NCBI GenBank assembly: GCA_023413555.1
Contig: JAEZPG010000102.1
Coordinates: forward strand, 1 to 55,394
DNA from: Bacillota bacterium
GTDB taxonomy: Bacteria; Bacillota; Clostridia; Lachnospirales; Lachnospiraceae
Reading direction: 5' to 3'
DNA: 55,394 bases
Of the stretch, positions 33,551 to 43,270 are shown piece by piece. A program made the translations under genes and the position numbers. The notes under the pieces are model-generated. The model was not told the origin of the DNA, did no database searches, and saw only the letters and a program-made list of their open reading frames with translations. Each line of letters opens with the position of its first letter. Within the stretch, counting starts at the first letter, position 1.

Positions 33551-35191
33551 TTATCTAAAATAGTTACAAATCTCTTCTACCACCAGCTTATTCTTACTAT
33601 ATAGCCGGTTATACTGGCCCGCTGGCAGAGGACAGGTTACGTTGCCTGTTTCAATACAGACACTTGGAATCTTCTTTTTATAAGCCAGCCAGTCTTCCAG
33701 ACAGCCGCAGGCATCTTTAGCGCTTCGATGGGCAGGTACGGCGTAGTAGCCGGTAAGACGGGAGACAATCTTCTTCATTCCAAGAGCTTGCTTGTAACAG
33801 GTAGAGGATTTGCTTATGGCATATCCCCAATAAAATAGTTCACCCATGGAGTGATAGGTGATAACAGCAGTTGGCTTTATGGTATTTATGTAGTTCATCA
33901 GACACTTCGTTTCAGGCTCTGAGCCAGCCTTAGAGCCACTACTACCTTCCTTGCGATAGGAGGATAGGTTTCCCCAGCCACTAGGAAAATTACGATTTAA
34001 GTCTACATTTCTTGCGTTGCCCTTCCATCTAGAATAAGAGATACCAAGGCGTTTTTGAATCTTTTTTACGTTCGCCCGAAGAGTTTTGTTCTGTATGGCA
34101 TTGGCGCCTTGTTGGGCAATGGAAATGCCATCAGGATTTGACATGGGAATGACATAAAGACAAACCTGATCATAGAGCTGCCGATAGGTGTATCCTTTTT
34201 TGGAATAGGCTGTATCATAGTGATTAAGCATCTCCTCTATGTTATCCATAACAAAGTAAGGATTCATGTATTCCCTTCCGTGAATACCCGCTGCATAAAT
34301 GATTTTCTTTTTTGCTTTAGGATTTCCAATTTGCAGACAGTAAATGGAGCGATTGTCTAGGGAAGTTCCTATTTTCAAAAGTTTCACTGGCTTGTCTGTT
34401 TGATGGAATTTGGTGATGCTAAGAAGATCACTGGTCATGGCAGAGTAGGTGTACTTTCCATTGGTGCTAGACACGTAGTATACCGGCTTTTTGGTTCCGG
34501 TAGCTTTGACAGTGATGGTAAGGGTCTTTGCAATAGTCGGGTCGATGCGGCTGGAAAAAGTGATGAAAGCCGTGCCGGCTTTCAGAGGAGTCAGTTTATA
34601 GGTATAAATGGTTTCTCCAGTGTCAGTGCGTAATCGGTTTTTTGTAAGCTCAGAAGCAGCAATAACATTGCTATTGTTGTTTGTAATATGTATGCTATCA
34701 TAGCCTTTAAGAGCATTTATGGTAAATTGCAGTTTTTTTGTTTCCTTTGTGGTCATGGAAACAGTATTGGAGGAGATGGTAATCCCCTTTACTTCCTTTT
34801 CCTTTGCAATTATGTAAATCGTCTTCTTGGTCCAACCGCTGCTTCCATCAGAAAGATAGGTTTTACTGCCATTTCCTGCGGCAGTTACCTCATAGGCACC
34901 ATTTCCCTTGTCGGTAATAATACTGCTATAGTCAAGTAAGATTTCAGGAGGGTTCTTCTGCTCACCTTCCAGGGTGGAATCATAGAGGTTGGTGAAGGTA
35001 TCTCCAACATAGAGAGTAATCGTTTTCTTAAAAGTGCCTTCCAAACCATCTTCAGTCCATTGATTATCGGGAGTATTTACATCTATCACCTGCCATGCCT
35101 GAGCAAACACTTCTTTGTTTGTTAGTAGGCAGAGGGCTATCAATAGAATTATAATAGAAGTCAATACAGGTATTTTGTGTTTTTTGGTCAT
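33551..35191 (-). CDS. Secreted M14 zinc carboxypeptidase with N-terminal Ig-like domain
   Basis: The 546-residue protein has a signal peptide (VLTSIIILLIALCLLTNKEVFAQA), then beta-rich sequence with a Big2-type Ig-like domain at about 133-225 (KGITISSNTVSMTTKETKKL). A M14 peptidase domain from about 235 to the end holds zinc ligands in GIHGREYMNP (near 303) and TYHSMGE. Substrate-binding residues are in DLNRNFPSGW, and the catalytic Glu is in CIETGN near the end. Members of this group cleave gamma-D-Glu-diamino acid bonds in peptidoglycan or act as general carboxypeptidases. The exact substrate is uncertain. Confidence 0.9.
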   Translation of the reverse strand: MTKKHKIPVLTSIIILLIALCLLTNKEVFAQAWQVIDVNTPDNQWTEDGLEGTFKKTITLYVGDTFTNLYDSTLEGEQKNPPEILLDYSSIITDKGNGAYEVTAAGNGSKTYLSDGSSGWTKKTIYIIAKEKEVKGITISSNTVSMTTKETKKLQFTINALKGYDSIHITNNNSNVIAASELTKNRLRTDTGETIYTYKLTPLKAGTAFITFSSRIDPTIAKTLTITVKATGTKKPVYYVSSTNGKYTYSAMTSDLLSITKFHQTDKPVKLLKIGTSLDNRSIYCLQIGNPKAKKKIIYAAGIHGREYMNPYFVMDNIEEMLNHYDTAYSKKGYTYRQLYDQVCLYVIPMSNPDGISIAQQGANAIQNKTLRANVKKIQKRLGISYSRWKGNARNVDLNRNFPSGWGNLSSYRKEGSSGSKAGSEPETKCLMNYINTIKPTAVITYHSMGELFYWGYAISKSSTCYKQALGMKKIVSRLTGYYAVPAHRSAKDACGCLEDWLAYKKKIPSVCIETGNVTCPLPAGQYNRLYSKNKLVVEEICNYFR

Positions 35192-35400
35192 ACCATCTCC
35201 CCTTGTTTTTTATGTCATATATAAATATCGGCACAGTTGTAGTGTTTTTGTATAAGTCTTTTGAATAATATAATAGTATAATTGTGAGAGTTAAATAAGT
35301 TCACCCATCTTTCGATAAAAAGTTTAGAGAGATTCGCTATTTCATTGATTTGCCAGATATTATATAATGGTAAAATAGTAAATGGATAGGGAGGACTAAC

Positions 35401-37872
35401 ATGGCAAGGATCAATAAAGAAGAGTTTAAGAAAAGTGTAATTGAAAATCTCAAGATTTTATATAGAAAATCTATAGCAGAAGCATCTGATCAACAAATAT
35501 ACCAGGCTGTTTCCTATGCTGTAAAGGATATGGTGATAGATCGTTGGATGGCTACCCACAAGCAGTACGAGGAACAAAAATCCAAAGTGGTATATTATAT
35601 GTCCATGGAATTCTTGATAGGACGTTCCCTTGGCAATAACATGATAAACCTATGTGCGACGGAGGAGATGAAAGAGGCGTTAAATGAGCTAGGAATTGAC
35701 CTGGTTAATATAGAAGATCAAGAGCCAGACCCTGCTCTTGGTAATGGAGGCCTTGGTAGGCTTGCGGCCTGCTTTTTAGATTCCTTATCTACCCTTGGAT
35801 ACCCTGCCTATGGTTGTGGAATCCGTTATAAATATGGAATGTTTGAGCAGAAGATTGAAAATGGTTATCAGATTGAGGTTCCAGATGAATGGTTAAAATA
35901 TGGCTATCCATTTGAAATGAAGCGCTCTGAGTATGCGGTAACGGTTAAATTTGGCGGTTATGTTCGCTATATAAAAGATGAACAGGGAAGAGAACGCTTT
36001 GTGCAAGAGAATTACCAGTCTGTACTAGCCGTTCCATACGATATTCCCATCCTAGGATATGGTAACAACGTAGTAAATACCTTGCGTATCTGGGATGCAG
36101 AGCCTATTACCTCTTTTAACCTAGACTCCTTTGATAAAGGTGACTATCAGAAGGCTGTAGAGCAGGAAAATCTGGCCCGTACTATTTGTGAAGTACTATA
36201 TCCAAATGATAATCATTATGCTGGAAAAGAGTTACGTTTAAAACAGCAGTATTTCTTTGTATCTGCTAGTATTCAGCGGGCGATAGCCAAATTCATGCAG
36301 CAGAATCATGATATTCATCTACTTCCAGAGAAGGTATGCTTCCAGATGAATGATACCCATCCGTCTGTTACAGTACCTGAGTTAATGCGTATTCTCATGG
36401 AAGATTATGAGCTGTCTTGGGATGAGGCTTGGTCCATTACTACCAGAAGTTGTGCATATACGAACCATACTATCATGACAGAAGCCTTGGAAAAATGGCC
36501 AGTGGATCTATTTTCTCGACTGCTTCCTCGTGTTTATCAGATTGTGGAAGAAATCAACCGTAGATTCCTACTTGATGTGCAGAATTGTTACCTAGGCAAT
36601 AACCAAAAGACCGAGAGAATGGCAGTCATCTATAATGGACAGATTCACATGGCGCGTCTTGCTATCGTAGGAAGCTTTTCTGTAAATGGTGTAGCAAGGC
36701 TTCATACAGAAATTCTGAAAAACCAGCTTTTATCTGATTTTTATCAGATGACACCGGACAAATTCAACAATAAGACCAATGGAATTACCCAACGTAGATT
36801 CCTCTTACACGGTAATCCACGTTTGGCAGCTTGGGTAACCGGGAAAATAGGTGATGATTGGATTACTAATTTGGATCACATGAAAGAACTTGCTGCATTT
36901 GCAGAAGATCAGAAGAGCCAGAAGGAATTCATGAAGATTAAGTTTGAAAATAAGGTTCGACTAGCGGAATATATCAAAAAACATAATAATATAGAGGTTG
37001 ACCCTAACTCTATCTTTGATGTTCAGGTGAAACGACTTCATGAATATAAGAGACAGTTACTTAATATCATGCATGTTATGCATCTTTACAATGAACTAAA
37101 GAAGAATCCGGATATGGACTTCTACCCTAGAACCTTTATCTTTGGTGCGAAGGCCTCTGCCGGATATCGCCGTGCCAAGGCAATTATTAAACTGATTAAC
37201 AATGTAGGAGAGGTAATCAATAACGATAAGACCATTAAAAATAAGATAAAAGTTGTCTTTATTGAGAACTACCGAGTATCCAATGCAGAGCTTATCTTCG
37301 CTGCAGCAGATGTGTCAGAGCAAATCTCCACTGCCAGCAAGGAAGCTTCCGGAACTAGTAACATGAAGTTCATGTTAAATGGGGCTGTTACCATCGGAAC
37401 CATGGATGGCGCCAATGTCGAGATTGTAGAAGAAGTGGGCAGTGAAAATGCTGTCATCTTCGGTCTAAGCTCCGACGAAGTCATTCAATATGAGCAGCAG
37501 GGCGGATATCATCCAAGAGAAATCTATGATAATGATCCTGATGTCAGACTGGTTATGAGCCAGATGATTGATGGCTTCTACTCTCCTGAGAATACAGAGT
37601 TATTTAGAGAGATTTATAACTCCCTCTTAGAGACCAATGGTGGAGAGAAAGCGGATCAGTACTTTATCCTAAAGGATTTCAGAAGTTATGAAGCAGCTCA
37701 GAAGGAAATTGAGAAGGCATATAGAAATCACACAAGATGGGCTAAGATGGCCATTATGAATACTGCCTGCTGCGGTAAATTCTCCTCTGACAGAACCATT
37801 GGAGAATATGTTAAGGATATCTGGCATTTGGAGAAGATCAAGGTAGAGCTAGAAGAAGAGGAAACAAAATAA
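35401..37872 (+). CDS. glgP: Glycogen/maltodextrin phosphorylase
   Basis: This PLP enzyme releases glucose-1-phosphate from alpha-1,4-glucans. The 823-residue protein is full length for GT35. It has YYMSMEFLIGRSLGNNMINL (about 63-82), the EDQEPDPALGNGGLGRLAACFLDS block (about 102-125), QMNDTHPSVTVPELMR near 318, the KRLHEYKRQLLN segment near 545, and the PLP-lysine region KEASGTSNMKFMLNGA near 648. AGGGAGG precedes the ATG. It stands alone with its own terminator. Confidence 0.96.
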   Translation: MARINKEEFKKSVIENLKILYRKSIAEASDQQIYQAVSYAVKDMVIDRWMATHKQYEEQKSKVVYYMSMEFLIGRSLGNNMINLCATEEMKEALNELGIDLVNIEDQEPDPALGNGGLGRLAACFLDSLSTLGYPAYGCGIRYKYGMFEQKIENGYQIEVPDEWLKYGYPFEMKRSEYAVTVKFGGYVRYIKDEQGRERFVQENYQSVLAVPYDIPILGYGNNVVNTLRIWDAEPITSFNLDSFDKGDYQKAVEQENLARTICEVLYPNDNHYAGKELRLKQQYFFVSASIQRAIAKFMQQNHDIHLLPEKVCFQMNDTHPSVTVPELMRILMEDYELSWDEAWSITTRSCAYTNHTIMTEALEKWPVDLFSRLLPRVYQIVEEINRRFLLDVQNCYLGNNQKTERMAVIYNGQIHMARLAIVGSFSVNGVARLHTEILKNQLLSDFYQMTPDKFNNKTNGITQRRFLLHGNPRLAAWVTGKIGDDWITNLDHMKELAAFAEDQKSQKEFMKIKFENKVRLAEYIKKHNNIEVDPNSIFDVQVKRLHEYKRQLLNIMHVMHLYNELKKNPDMDFYPRTFIFGAKASAGYRRAKAIIKLINNVGEVINNDKTIKNKIKVVFIENYRVSNAELIFAAADVSEQISTASKEASGTSNMKFMLNGAVTIGTMDGANVEIVEEVGSENAVIFGLSSDEVIQYEQQGGYHPREIYDNDPDVRLVMSQMIDGFYSPENTELFREIYNSLLETNGGEKADQYFILKDFRSYEAAQKEIEKAYRNHTRWAKMAIMNTACCGKFSSDRTIGEYVKDIWHLEKIKVELEEEETK

Positions 37873-37894
37873 TTAGAAATAACCTAAAATATAG

Positions 37895-37944
37895 GAGCGT
37901 TGTTCTCTGACTGATATACCAGTCAATGAACACCGCTCTTTTTG
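37895..37944 (+). terminator. Terminator of glgP
   Basis: GAGCGTTGTTC pairs with GAACACCGCTC (one mismatch) enclosing an inner TGACTG/CAGTCA helix, then TTTTT. The following 145 bases to the next promoter hold a small GATGAA/TTCATC hairpin with TTTTT at 37998-38018 but no gene. Confidence 0.8.
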
Positions 37945-38089
37945 TTAATATTGCAACGCGGTGGTATGGAGAATGTCGCAAATGCAACCCACCCCAGGAT
38001 GAAAGTATTCATCTTTTTCAGCGGCGAAATGGATAGGTTAAATGGATAGAAGAATAGAACTATTTTACTATTTTACTATAACAACTTAG

Positions 38090-38118
38090 TTGACAAAATT
38101 AGTCTAAATAAGGATAAT
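38090..38118 (+). promoter_or_regulatory. Likely promoter of the large surface protein gene
   Basis: TTGACA (38090-38095), 17 bases, GATAAT (38113-38118), about 60 bases before the start codon. Confidence 0.65.
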
Positions 38119-38178
38119 ATAAATTGAGAAAGTATTATAAATACTAAAAACAACAAAAAATGTTAAATGGAGGAGTGT

Positions 38179-41100
38179 ATGAAGAAACGTAGGTTATTGG
38201 TAAGAGTTATACCAACAGCATGTCTTGCTTTATTATTATCAATGGCAATATCGAGTAATAAACAGTCAGGCGAACAACAAAAAAGTGATGTGGGTATGGA
38301 ACAGATGGTTGGGACCATGGCTGAGACTAATGTATCCCCAGCAGCATATGACATAGAAGATACATATGTGAAGTCAAAACCTGAGACAACCATGTATAGT
38401 TCAAATCAAAATCCGGCAGTTGCAAAGAAAATAGATGTAAAAGAAAATCTAAGTAAAGTAAAAGCAACCTCTGGTACTGACAAGAATAAGGTGTCTCCTA
38501 TCGGTGATACAGTTACAGGGATAGGCACAGTATCTCAAAGTAAGGTAGCCCTTAATACCAGTCTTGTGGGTTATGACCCATCGAGGATTACCAGAGTTAC
38601 TGATGTAGCGGACTTACACTCAGCCCACAATTATGATGATGACGAAGATTATATGTGGGAGTATCAGAAGGCAGGTGCGCCGGCGATAAAAGTAACCTTT
38701 GATCAAGAGACTTGTACAGAAAGTGGCTACGATTACATCTATCTGTATAACTCTAAAGATGAATTAGTAGGTACCTATACGGGAACACAATTACAGGGTA
38801 AATCTATTACCTTATTTGGCGATATGATAAAGATTAGATTGTGCTCAGATAGTTCTAATACTGAATATGGTTTTGCAGTTACCCAAGTTGAAGAATCCAC
38901 TGACTATGAGGAATATAATCTTGTATATCAAGAATTACCAAAAGTATGGTACGAGGGTGATACAGATAATCGAACTTTAAAATACGAAAGAAAGTATATC
39001 GAAGAGGGTCAAGTTACGTCCGAGGATCTGACAGGGTCTGTTTATTTTAAATGGCAGGCTATTACCGATACAGAAGCAATGGACATCAAGTTAGAAGATA
39101 CACAGTTATCACTCTCTGCAAAAATGGAAGGAACTGAGTCTGGGCGTATAAAAGTCTATGAGACGGGAACGGATACACTAGTTTATACATCACCAGGCTT
39201 AAATTTTTCTGTAGAACCTGCTATCACTATAGATGGTGATACCCAATACAAGATACTGGTAAACCAATTATCCACCATAAAACTTGGAACCTTTACTGTG
39301 AGAGGAAAGACAGTATATCCATCCATTACCAAAGTTGTAAGTAGTGATAGCTCTAAAGTGGCTTATGTTCCAAATGGTTTAAAAGGGGGATATAACTTTA
39401 CAATACTGGGGGTAAACCAGGGAACTTCAACAATTACCGTCTCCTATACCATAAAAGATGGAGTAAATATACTTAGCTATGATAGGATATTTAATATCAC
39501 CTGTGATCAAGCAAACTATGATGTTTTTCGAACACCAGTAAGCCGTCTTTGGGCAGATCAGTTAGTACCAACACAGACAGCTATATATGATATTACTTTG
39601 AACAAATATTATTTTGATAATAACAATATTAGCCAGTGTGAGATAGATAGTAATCTTACAGACTATACAATAGAAGTAGAACCTTCTGAGACCAATAAAG
39701 CCTTAATAAAAACCAGTGTTAACGGCAACAGGATAAGCATTCAGGCTCTTGCCATAGGATATGGAGAAATAAAATTTAATTTAAAGAAAGATGGGGATTA
39801 TGTAACCTCATTTACTCAGTCCTTTACTATTAGTAACGACAGTTATATATTCGAGTATAATGGACCGAACACTTTGTATCCTTCACAGACTGTACCAGGG
39901 CCTACGTTAATCCACTTTACATATAAAGATGGTACAGTGAATGAGCAGACAGTTGAAAATGCTATCATCACCTGTGATGCAGCCGCTGACGATCCATTGA
40001 CCTATTCGGATAATGTTATTACTGCCAATCAATTCACAAGTTATCAATATATAGGGTTTACGTGTGAATATAACAATCAGAAATGGTACCTATACAGGGG
40101 CTTTTATGTCAATAATCCATATATTATTTGTAAAGGGAAGCTTTATAAAAACGATACGGTGAAGTTATCTCTAAGTGATTACCCTGTCTATGAAGAGGAC
40201 TGCACAGTTACCTGGTCTGTGAAGAACAATTATTCAGATGAATCTACGTGGGCATCTATTCAGTCAAATGCGGATAGGACAGCAACCTTATCCTGTATTG
40301 ACACTGGGTATGTAGAGGTAACGGCAACTATTAAAAAGGGCGAGAAGTTACTTTGCACTGTAAAAAAAGTATATGAAATACAAAATAGCATAAAAGAAAT
40401 GCTACTGCCTGACTCGCCGTTAATGAGAGTTAACGAAACATGCACAATAACCGGACATGACTATAAGATCAATAACAGCTACTATAATACCACTATTACA
40501 TCGGTTGAAAGTGATAATACTGATATCGTTGAGGTAGTGAATACCCGAAGAATCTCGGGTGAAGATTATAATTCTTTTACTATCACGCTTCAAGGAAAAC
40601 AAATTGGCACGGCAACGATTATAGTAAATTATACTTATATCAATGAGGATGGTATCCCAGTACAAGGTAAAGATATCATTACTGCAGGGGTAGAAGGTAA
40701 TAATTATTCATATGATTGGGATATGAATAATGTACCAGTTATACCAGGGGCAAGTATTCCACTAAGTACGAAGCTTGTGGAATCTGGCTATAATGAAGAT
40801 GGATTTATTACTAAGACAGATGTGATTCCATCAGAGGTAACGTATGAAATCATATCTAATCCTAATGAGTGTGCTTCCATAGAAGGTGACAGATTAATCT
40901 TTAATACTAATGCACAAGCCAACTCCACCGTAGTATTACAGGCAAACGCAACGTATCATGGAGTAATGTACAAATCTGAATATAAATCTTTCACAGTACA
41001 GTCAGGTTACTCTGATATTAAGGGTATAACCAGCGATCTCAACAGCATTCGATTAGGTGAAGAAAAGACTTTATCTCCTGAACTATACCTATATGATAAG

Positions 41101-43137
41101 GATAATGTAGGTGGGAAAAAGATCGGGAATGTAGAATTTAAGTGGGAAGATAGTAACCAAAACGGTTCCTACGTATCTGACTTGACAAATGAATATTTCT
41201 CTGCTAAAGGGATGTCAATTACCGGTAAAAAGCTGGGTAGAATGAAAGCTGTTATAGTGGCGTGCTATCAGGATGAAAGAGGTACTAGTATTACGTACAA
41301 AAAGGAAGTTATCGTTCAGATTATTCCAAGTGATATTCCAAACCTACCAGTAGGCCAACGAGGAACGGTTAAGATGCCGAGCAATTATTTTATGATAGCA
41401 CCTGATACAACAGGTACCTATATGATATCCGCATCAGAGGAAATGAGAACTCCATTGATAGAATTATATGACTCAGACTGGAATTTAATAGATGCATACT
41501 CAAAGCCATCATCTGCTTATAAAGGGTATTTGTCTGTGCCAGTTTCCCTAGAAGAAGGAAAGATTTACTTCATCGGTGCTTCCTCAACAGAAAGAGATGA
41601 AGGGTGGGATTGGGCTCCTTACACAATCTGTGTTGACCCAGGTATGGCACCGAAAGCACTTAGTCTATGTAATATCACTATGTCTGCTCAGAAGTTTACT
41701 TATGATGGAGAGGTTAAAAATCCTACTATTGTCATCAAAGATGGGGATAAGACACTTGAAGAAGAGACGGATTATGTTGTATACAGAAGGGGCAATAATA
41801 TCAACTCCGGTAGCTTCAACCTGGAGATTAACGGAATTGGAAATTATTCCGGTAGTATTGTAAAAACTTGCTCGATTAATAGACTTTCTCTGACAGATAC
41901 CATGGTACAGCTGACAAAGGATAAGGTTGTTTTCAATGGAAAGATGCAAAAACCAGAAGTGACTGTGAAAAATGGTGAGAAAACATTAAAGTCCGGAACA
42001 GACTATACCATTCTTTATCAGAAGGATTACACTGCAGCTGGAGAATATAAGGTAACAATAACCGGAGAAGGTAATTATAAAGGTACTATTATAAAGGATT
42101 ATAAAATAGACAATGATTTTACAAAATGTTTTGTAACATTAAAAAATAGTGTCATTTATAATGGTACAGTACAAAATCCAAGCATAGTTGTAAAGGCTAA
42201 GAAAGAAGATACAACACCGTTAAAAATAGGTAAGGATTATTCAATTTCCGCCAGTGGTAATCTGAAAGATCCAGGAAAGTATACCATTACTATAACTGGA
42301 ATAGGCGACTACTATGGTAAGTTATCTGTGACCTATACCATCAATAAAGCCCAAAAGACGTTAGCCTTTACCACGAATTTGGTTACAAAGAAATACGGGA
42401 ATACGCCATTTACCATTGCTTTAAAAGCTGGTTCCGTACAAACTGTGAAATACTCTTCTTCCGATACAAAGGTAGCAGTGGTAGACAGTAAAGGGAAGGT
42501 TACTATTGTTGGAGGTGGAAAGACAACAATAACTGCAACTTATGCGGGTAATACATACTATAATGCTGCTAAAGCTACCTATTCTTTAATCGTTAATAAA
42601 ATAAATAATAGCATCACTGCGGCAAATGTAATAAAGACCAGCTCCAGCAAAGCACAAAGCTTTGTATTAAAGGCTACTAACAAAGGGAAAGCAGCTTTAA
42701 GCTATTCCTCTAATAATAAAGCGGTAAGTGTAAAATCCGGTAAAGTGACGGTAGCAAAGAACTTTGTTGGAAAGGTACTTATTACAATTAAGTCAGCAGC
42801 AAACAGTAGTTACAATGCTGCAACAAAATCCATTAGTATTACAGTAAATCCAGCAGGAACGAAAGTGACTTCCCTAAAGAAACAGGGAAAGAATAAGTTC
42901 CTTCTCAAATGGAATAAGAATGCAATGGTATCTGGTTATGAGATTCAGTATGCGACCAAAAAGAACTTTAGTAAAGCCGTAACAAAAGTAATTAACAAGC
43001 CTGGTACTACAAACTTTACCGCTGGTAATCTGAAAAAGAAAACAACTTATTATGCGCGTGTTAGAACTTATAAGACCGTGGGTAAAGTAAAATACTATTC
43101 TGGCTGGAGTAATATTTCTTATGTGAAAATTAATTAG
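38179..43137 (+). CDS. Large secreted multidomain Ig-like/Fn3 surface protein
   Basis: With the start at ATG 38179 (GGAGGAG just upstream; the ATG at 38167 is part of that site) the protein has 1,652 residues and a signal peptide (RRLLVRVIPTACLALLLSMA). A CUB-like region is at about 140-235. Many Big-type Ig-like units follow to about 1060, then a pre-peptidase C-like segment (FMIAPDTTGTYMISAS) near 1075. Three repeats begin FTYDGEVKNPTIVIK, VVFNGKMQKPEVTVK and VIYNGTVQNPSIVVK (about 1175-1395). Two Big2-like units and a C-terminal fibronectin type III domain with KLKKKTTYYARVRTYK-like end complete it. No LPXTG or S-layer anchor is seen. A role in adhesion or matrix is inferred. Confidence 0.85.
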   Translation: MKKRRLLVRVIPTACLALLLSMAISSNKQSGEQQKSDVGMEQMVGTMAETNVSPAAYDIEDTYVKSKPETTMYSSNQNPAVAKKIDVKENLSKVKATSGTDKNKVSPIGDTVTGIGTVSQSKVALNTSLVGYDPSRITRVTDVADLHSAHNYDDDEDYMWEYQKAGAPAIKVTFDQETCTESGYDYIYLYNSKDELVGTYTGTQLQGKSITLFGDMIKIRLCSDSSNTEYGFAVTQVEESTDYEEYNLVYQELPKVWYEGDTDNRTLKYERKYIEEGQVTSEDLTGSVYFKWQAITDTEAMDIKLEDTQLSLSAKMEGTESGRIKVYETGTDTLVYTSPGLNFSVEPAITIDGDTQYKILVNQLSTIKLGTFTVRGKTVYPSITKVVSSDSSKVAYVPNGLKGGYNFTILGVNQGTSTITVSYTIKDGVNILSYDRIFNITCDQANYDVFRTPVSRLWADQLVPTQTAIYDITLNKYYFDNNNISQCEIDSNLTDYTIEVEPSETNKALIKTSVNGNRISIQALAIGYGEIKFNLKKDGDYVTSFTQSFTISNDSYIFEYNGPNTLYPSQTVPGPTLIHFTYKDGTVNEQTVENAIITCDAAADDPLTYSDNVITANQFTSYQYIGFTCEYNNQKWYLYRGFYVNNPYIICKGKLYKNDTVKLSLSDYPVYEEDCTVTWSVKNNYSDESTWASIQSNADRTATLSCIDTGYVEVTATIKKGEKLLCTVKKVYEIQNSIKEMLLPDSPLMRVNETCTITGHDYKINNSYYNTTITSVESDNTDIVEVVNTRRISGEDYNSFTITLQGKQIGTATIIVNYTYINEDGIPVQGKDIITAGVEGNNYSYDWDMNNVPVIPGASIPLSTKLVESGYNEDGFITKTDVIPSEVTYEIISNPNECASIEGDRLIFNTNAQANSTVVLQANATYHGVMYKSEYKSFTVQSGYSDIKGITSDLNSIRLGEEKTLSPELYLYDKDNVGGKKIGNVEFKWEDSNQNGSYVSDLTNEYFSAKGMSITGKKLGRMKAVIVACYQDERGTSITYKKEVIVQIIPSDIPNLPVGQRGTVKMPSNYFMIAPDTTGTYMISASEEMRTPLIELYDSDWNLIDAYSKPSSAYKGYLSVPVSLEEGKIYFIGASSTERDEGWDWAPYTICVDPGMAPKALSLCNITMSAQKFTYDGEVKNPTIVIKDGDKTLEEETDYVVYRRGNNINSGSFNLEINGIGNYSGSIVKTCSINRLSLTDTMVQLTKDKVVFNGKMQKPEVTVKNGEKTLKSGTDYTILYQKDYTAAGEYKVTITGEGNYKGTIIKDYKIDNDFTKCFVTLKNSVIYNGTVQNPSIVVKAKKEDTTPLKIGKDYSISASGNLKDPGKYTITITGIGDYYGKLSVTYTINKAQKTLAFTTNLVTKKYGNTPFTIALKAGSVQTVKYSSSDTKVAVVDSKGKVTIVGGGKTTITATYAGNTYYNAAKATYSLIVNKINNSITAANVIKTSSSKAQSFVLKATNKGKAALSYSSNNKAVSVKSGKVTVAKNFVGKVLITIKSAANSSYNAATKSISITVNPAGTKVTSLKKQGKNKFLLKWNKNAMVSGYEIQYATKKNFSKAVTKVINKPGTTNFTAGNLKKKTTYYARVRTYKTVGKVKYYSGWSNISYVKIN

Positions 43138-43173
43138 AAATGTATTATCTAGGCCAATGTCATTAAATTAAGT

Positions 43174-43220
43174 AAAATAGAACGTTTACATCAATAAAAG
43201 CGGATGTAAACGTTCTATTT
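43174..43220. terminator. Strong bidirectional terminator
   Basis: Perfect stem AAATAGAACGTTTACATC / GATGTAAACGTTCTATTT (43175-43220) with a 10-base loop and T/A runs on both sides, between converging genes. Confidence 0.88.
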
Positions 43221-43270
43221 TTATATCTGCTAGACATATAAAATAAAAACACTTAGATAGTGCAAGTCCA

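Noticed and set aside
37950..38040. Possible small RNA between glgP and the surface protein gene
   Set aside because: Only a 6-bp hairpin with TTTTT was found; no promoter or conserved RNA motif could be supported.
40260..41950. Open frames on the minus strand and in other frames within the large surface gene
   Set aside because: They are shadows of a continuous 1,652-codon gene with consistent domain content.
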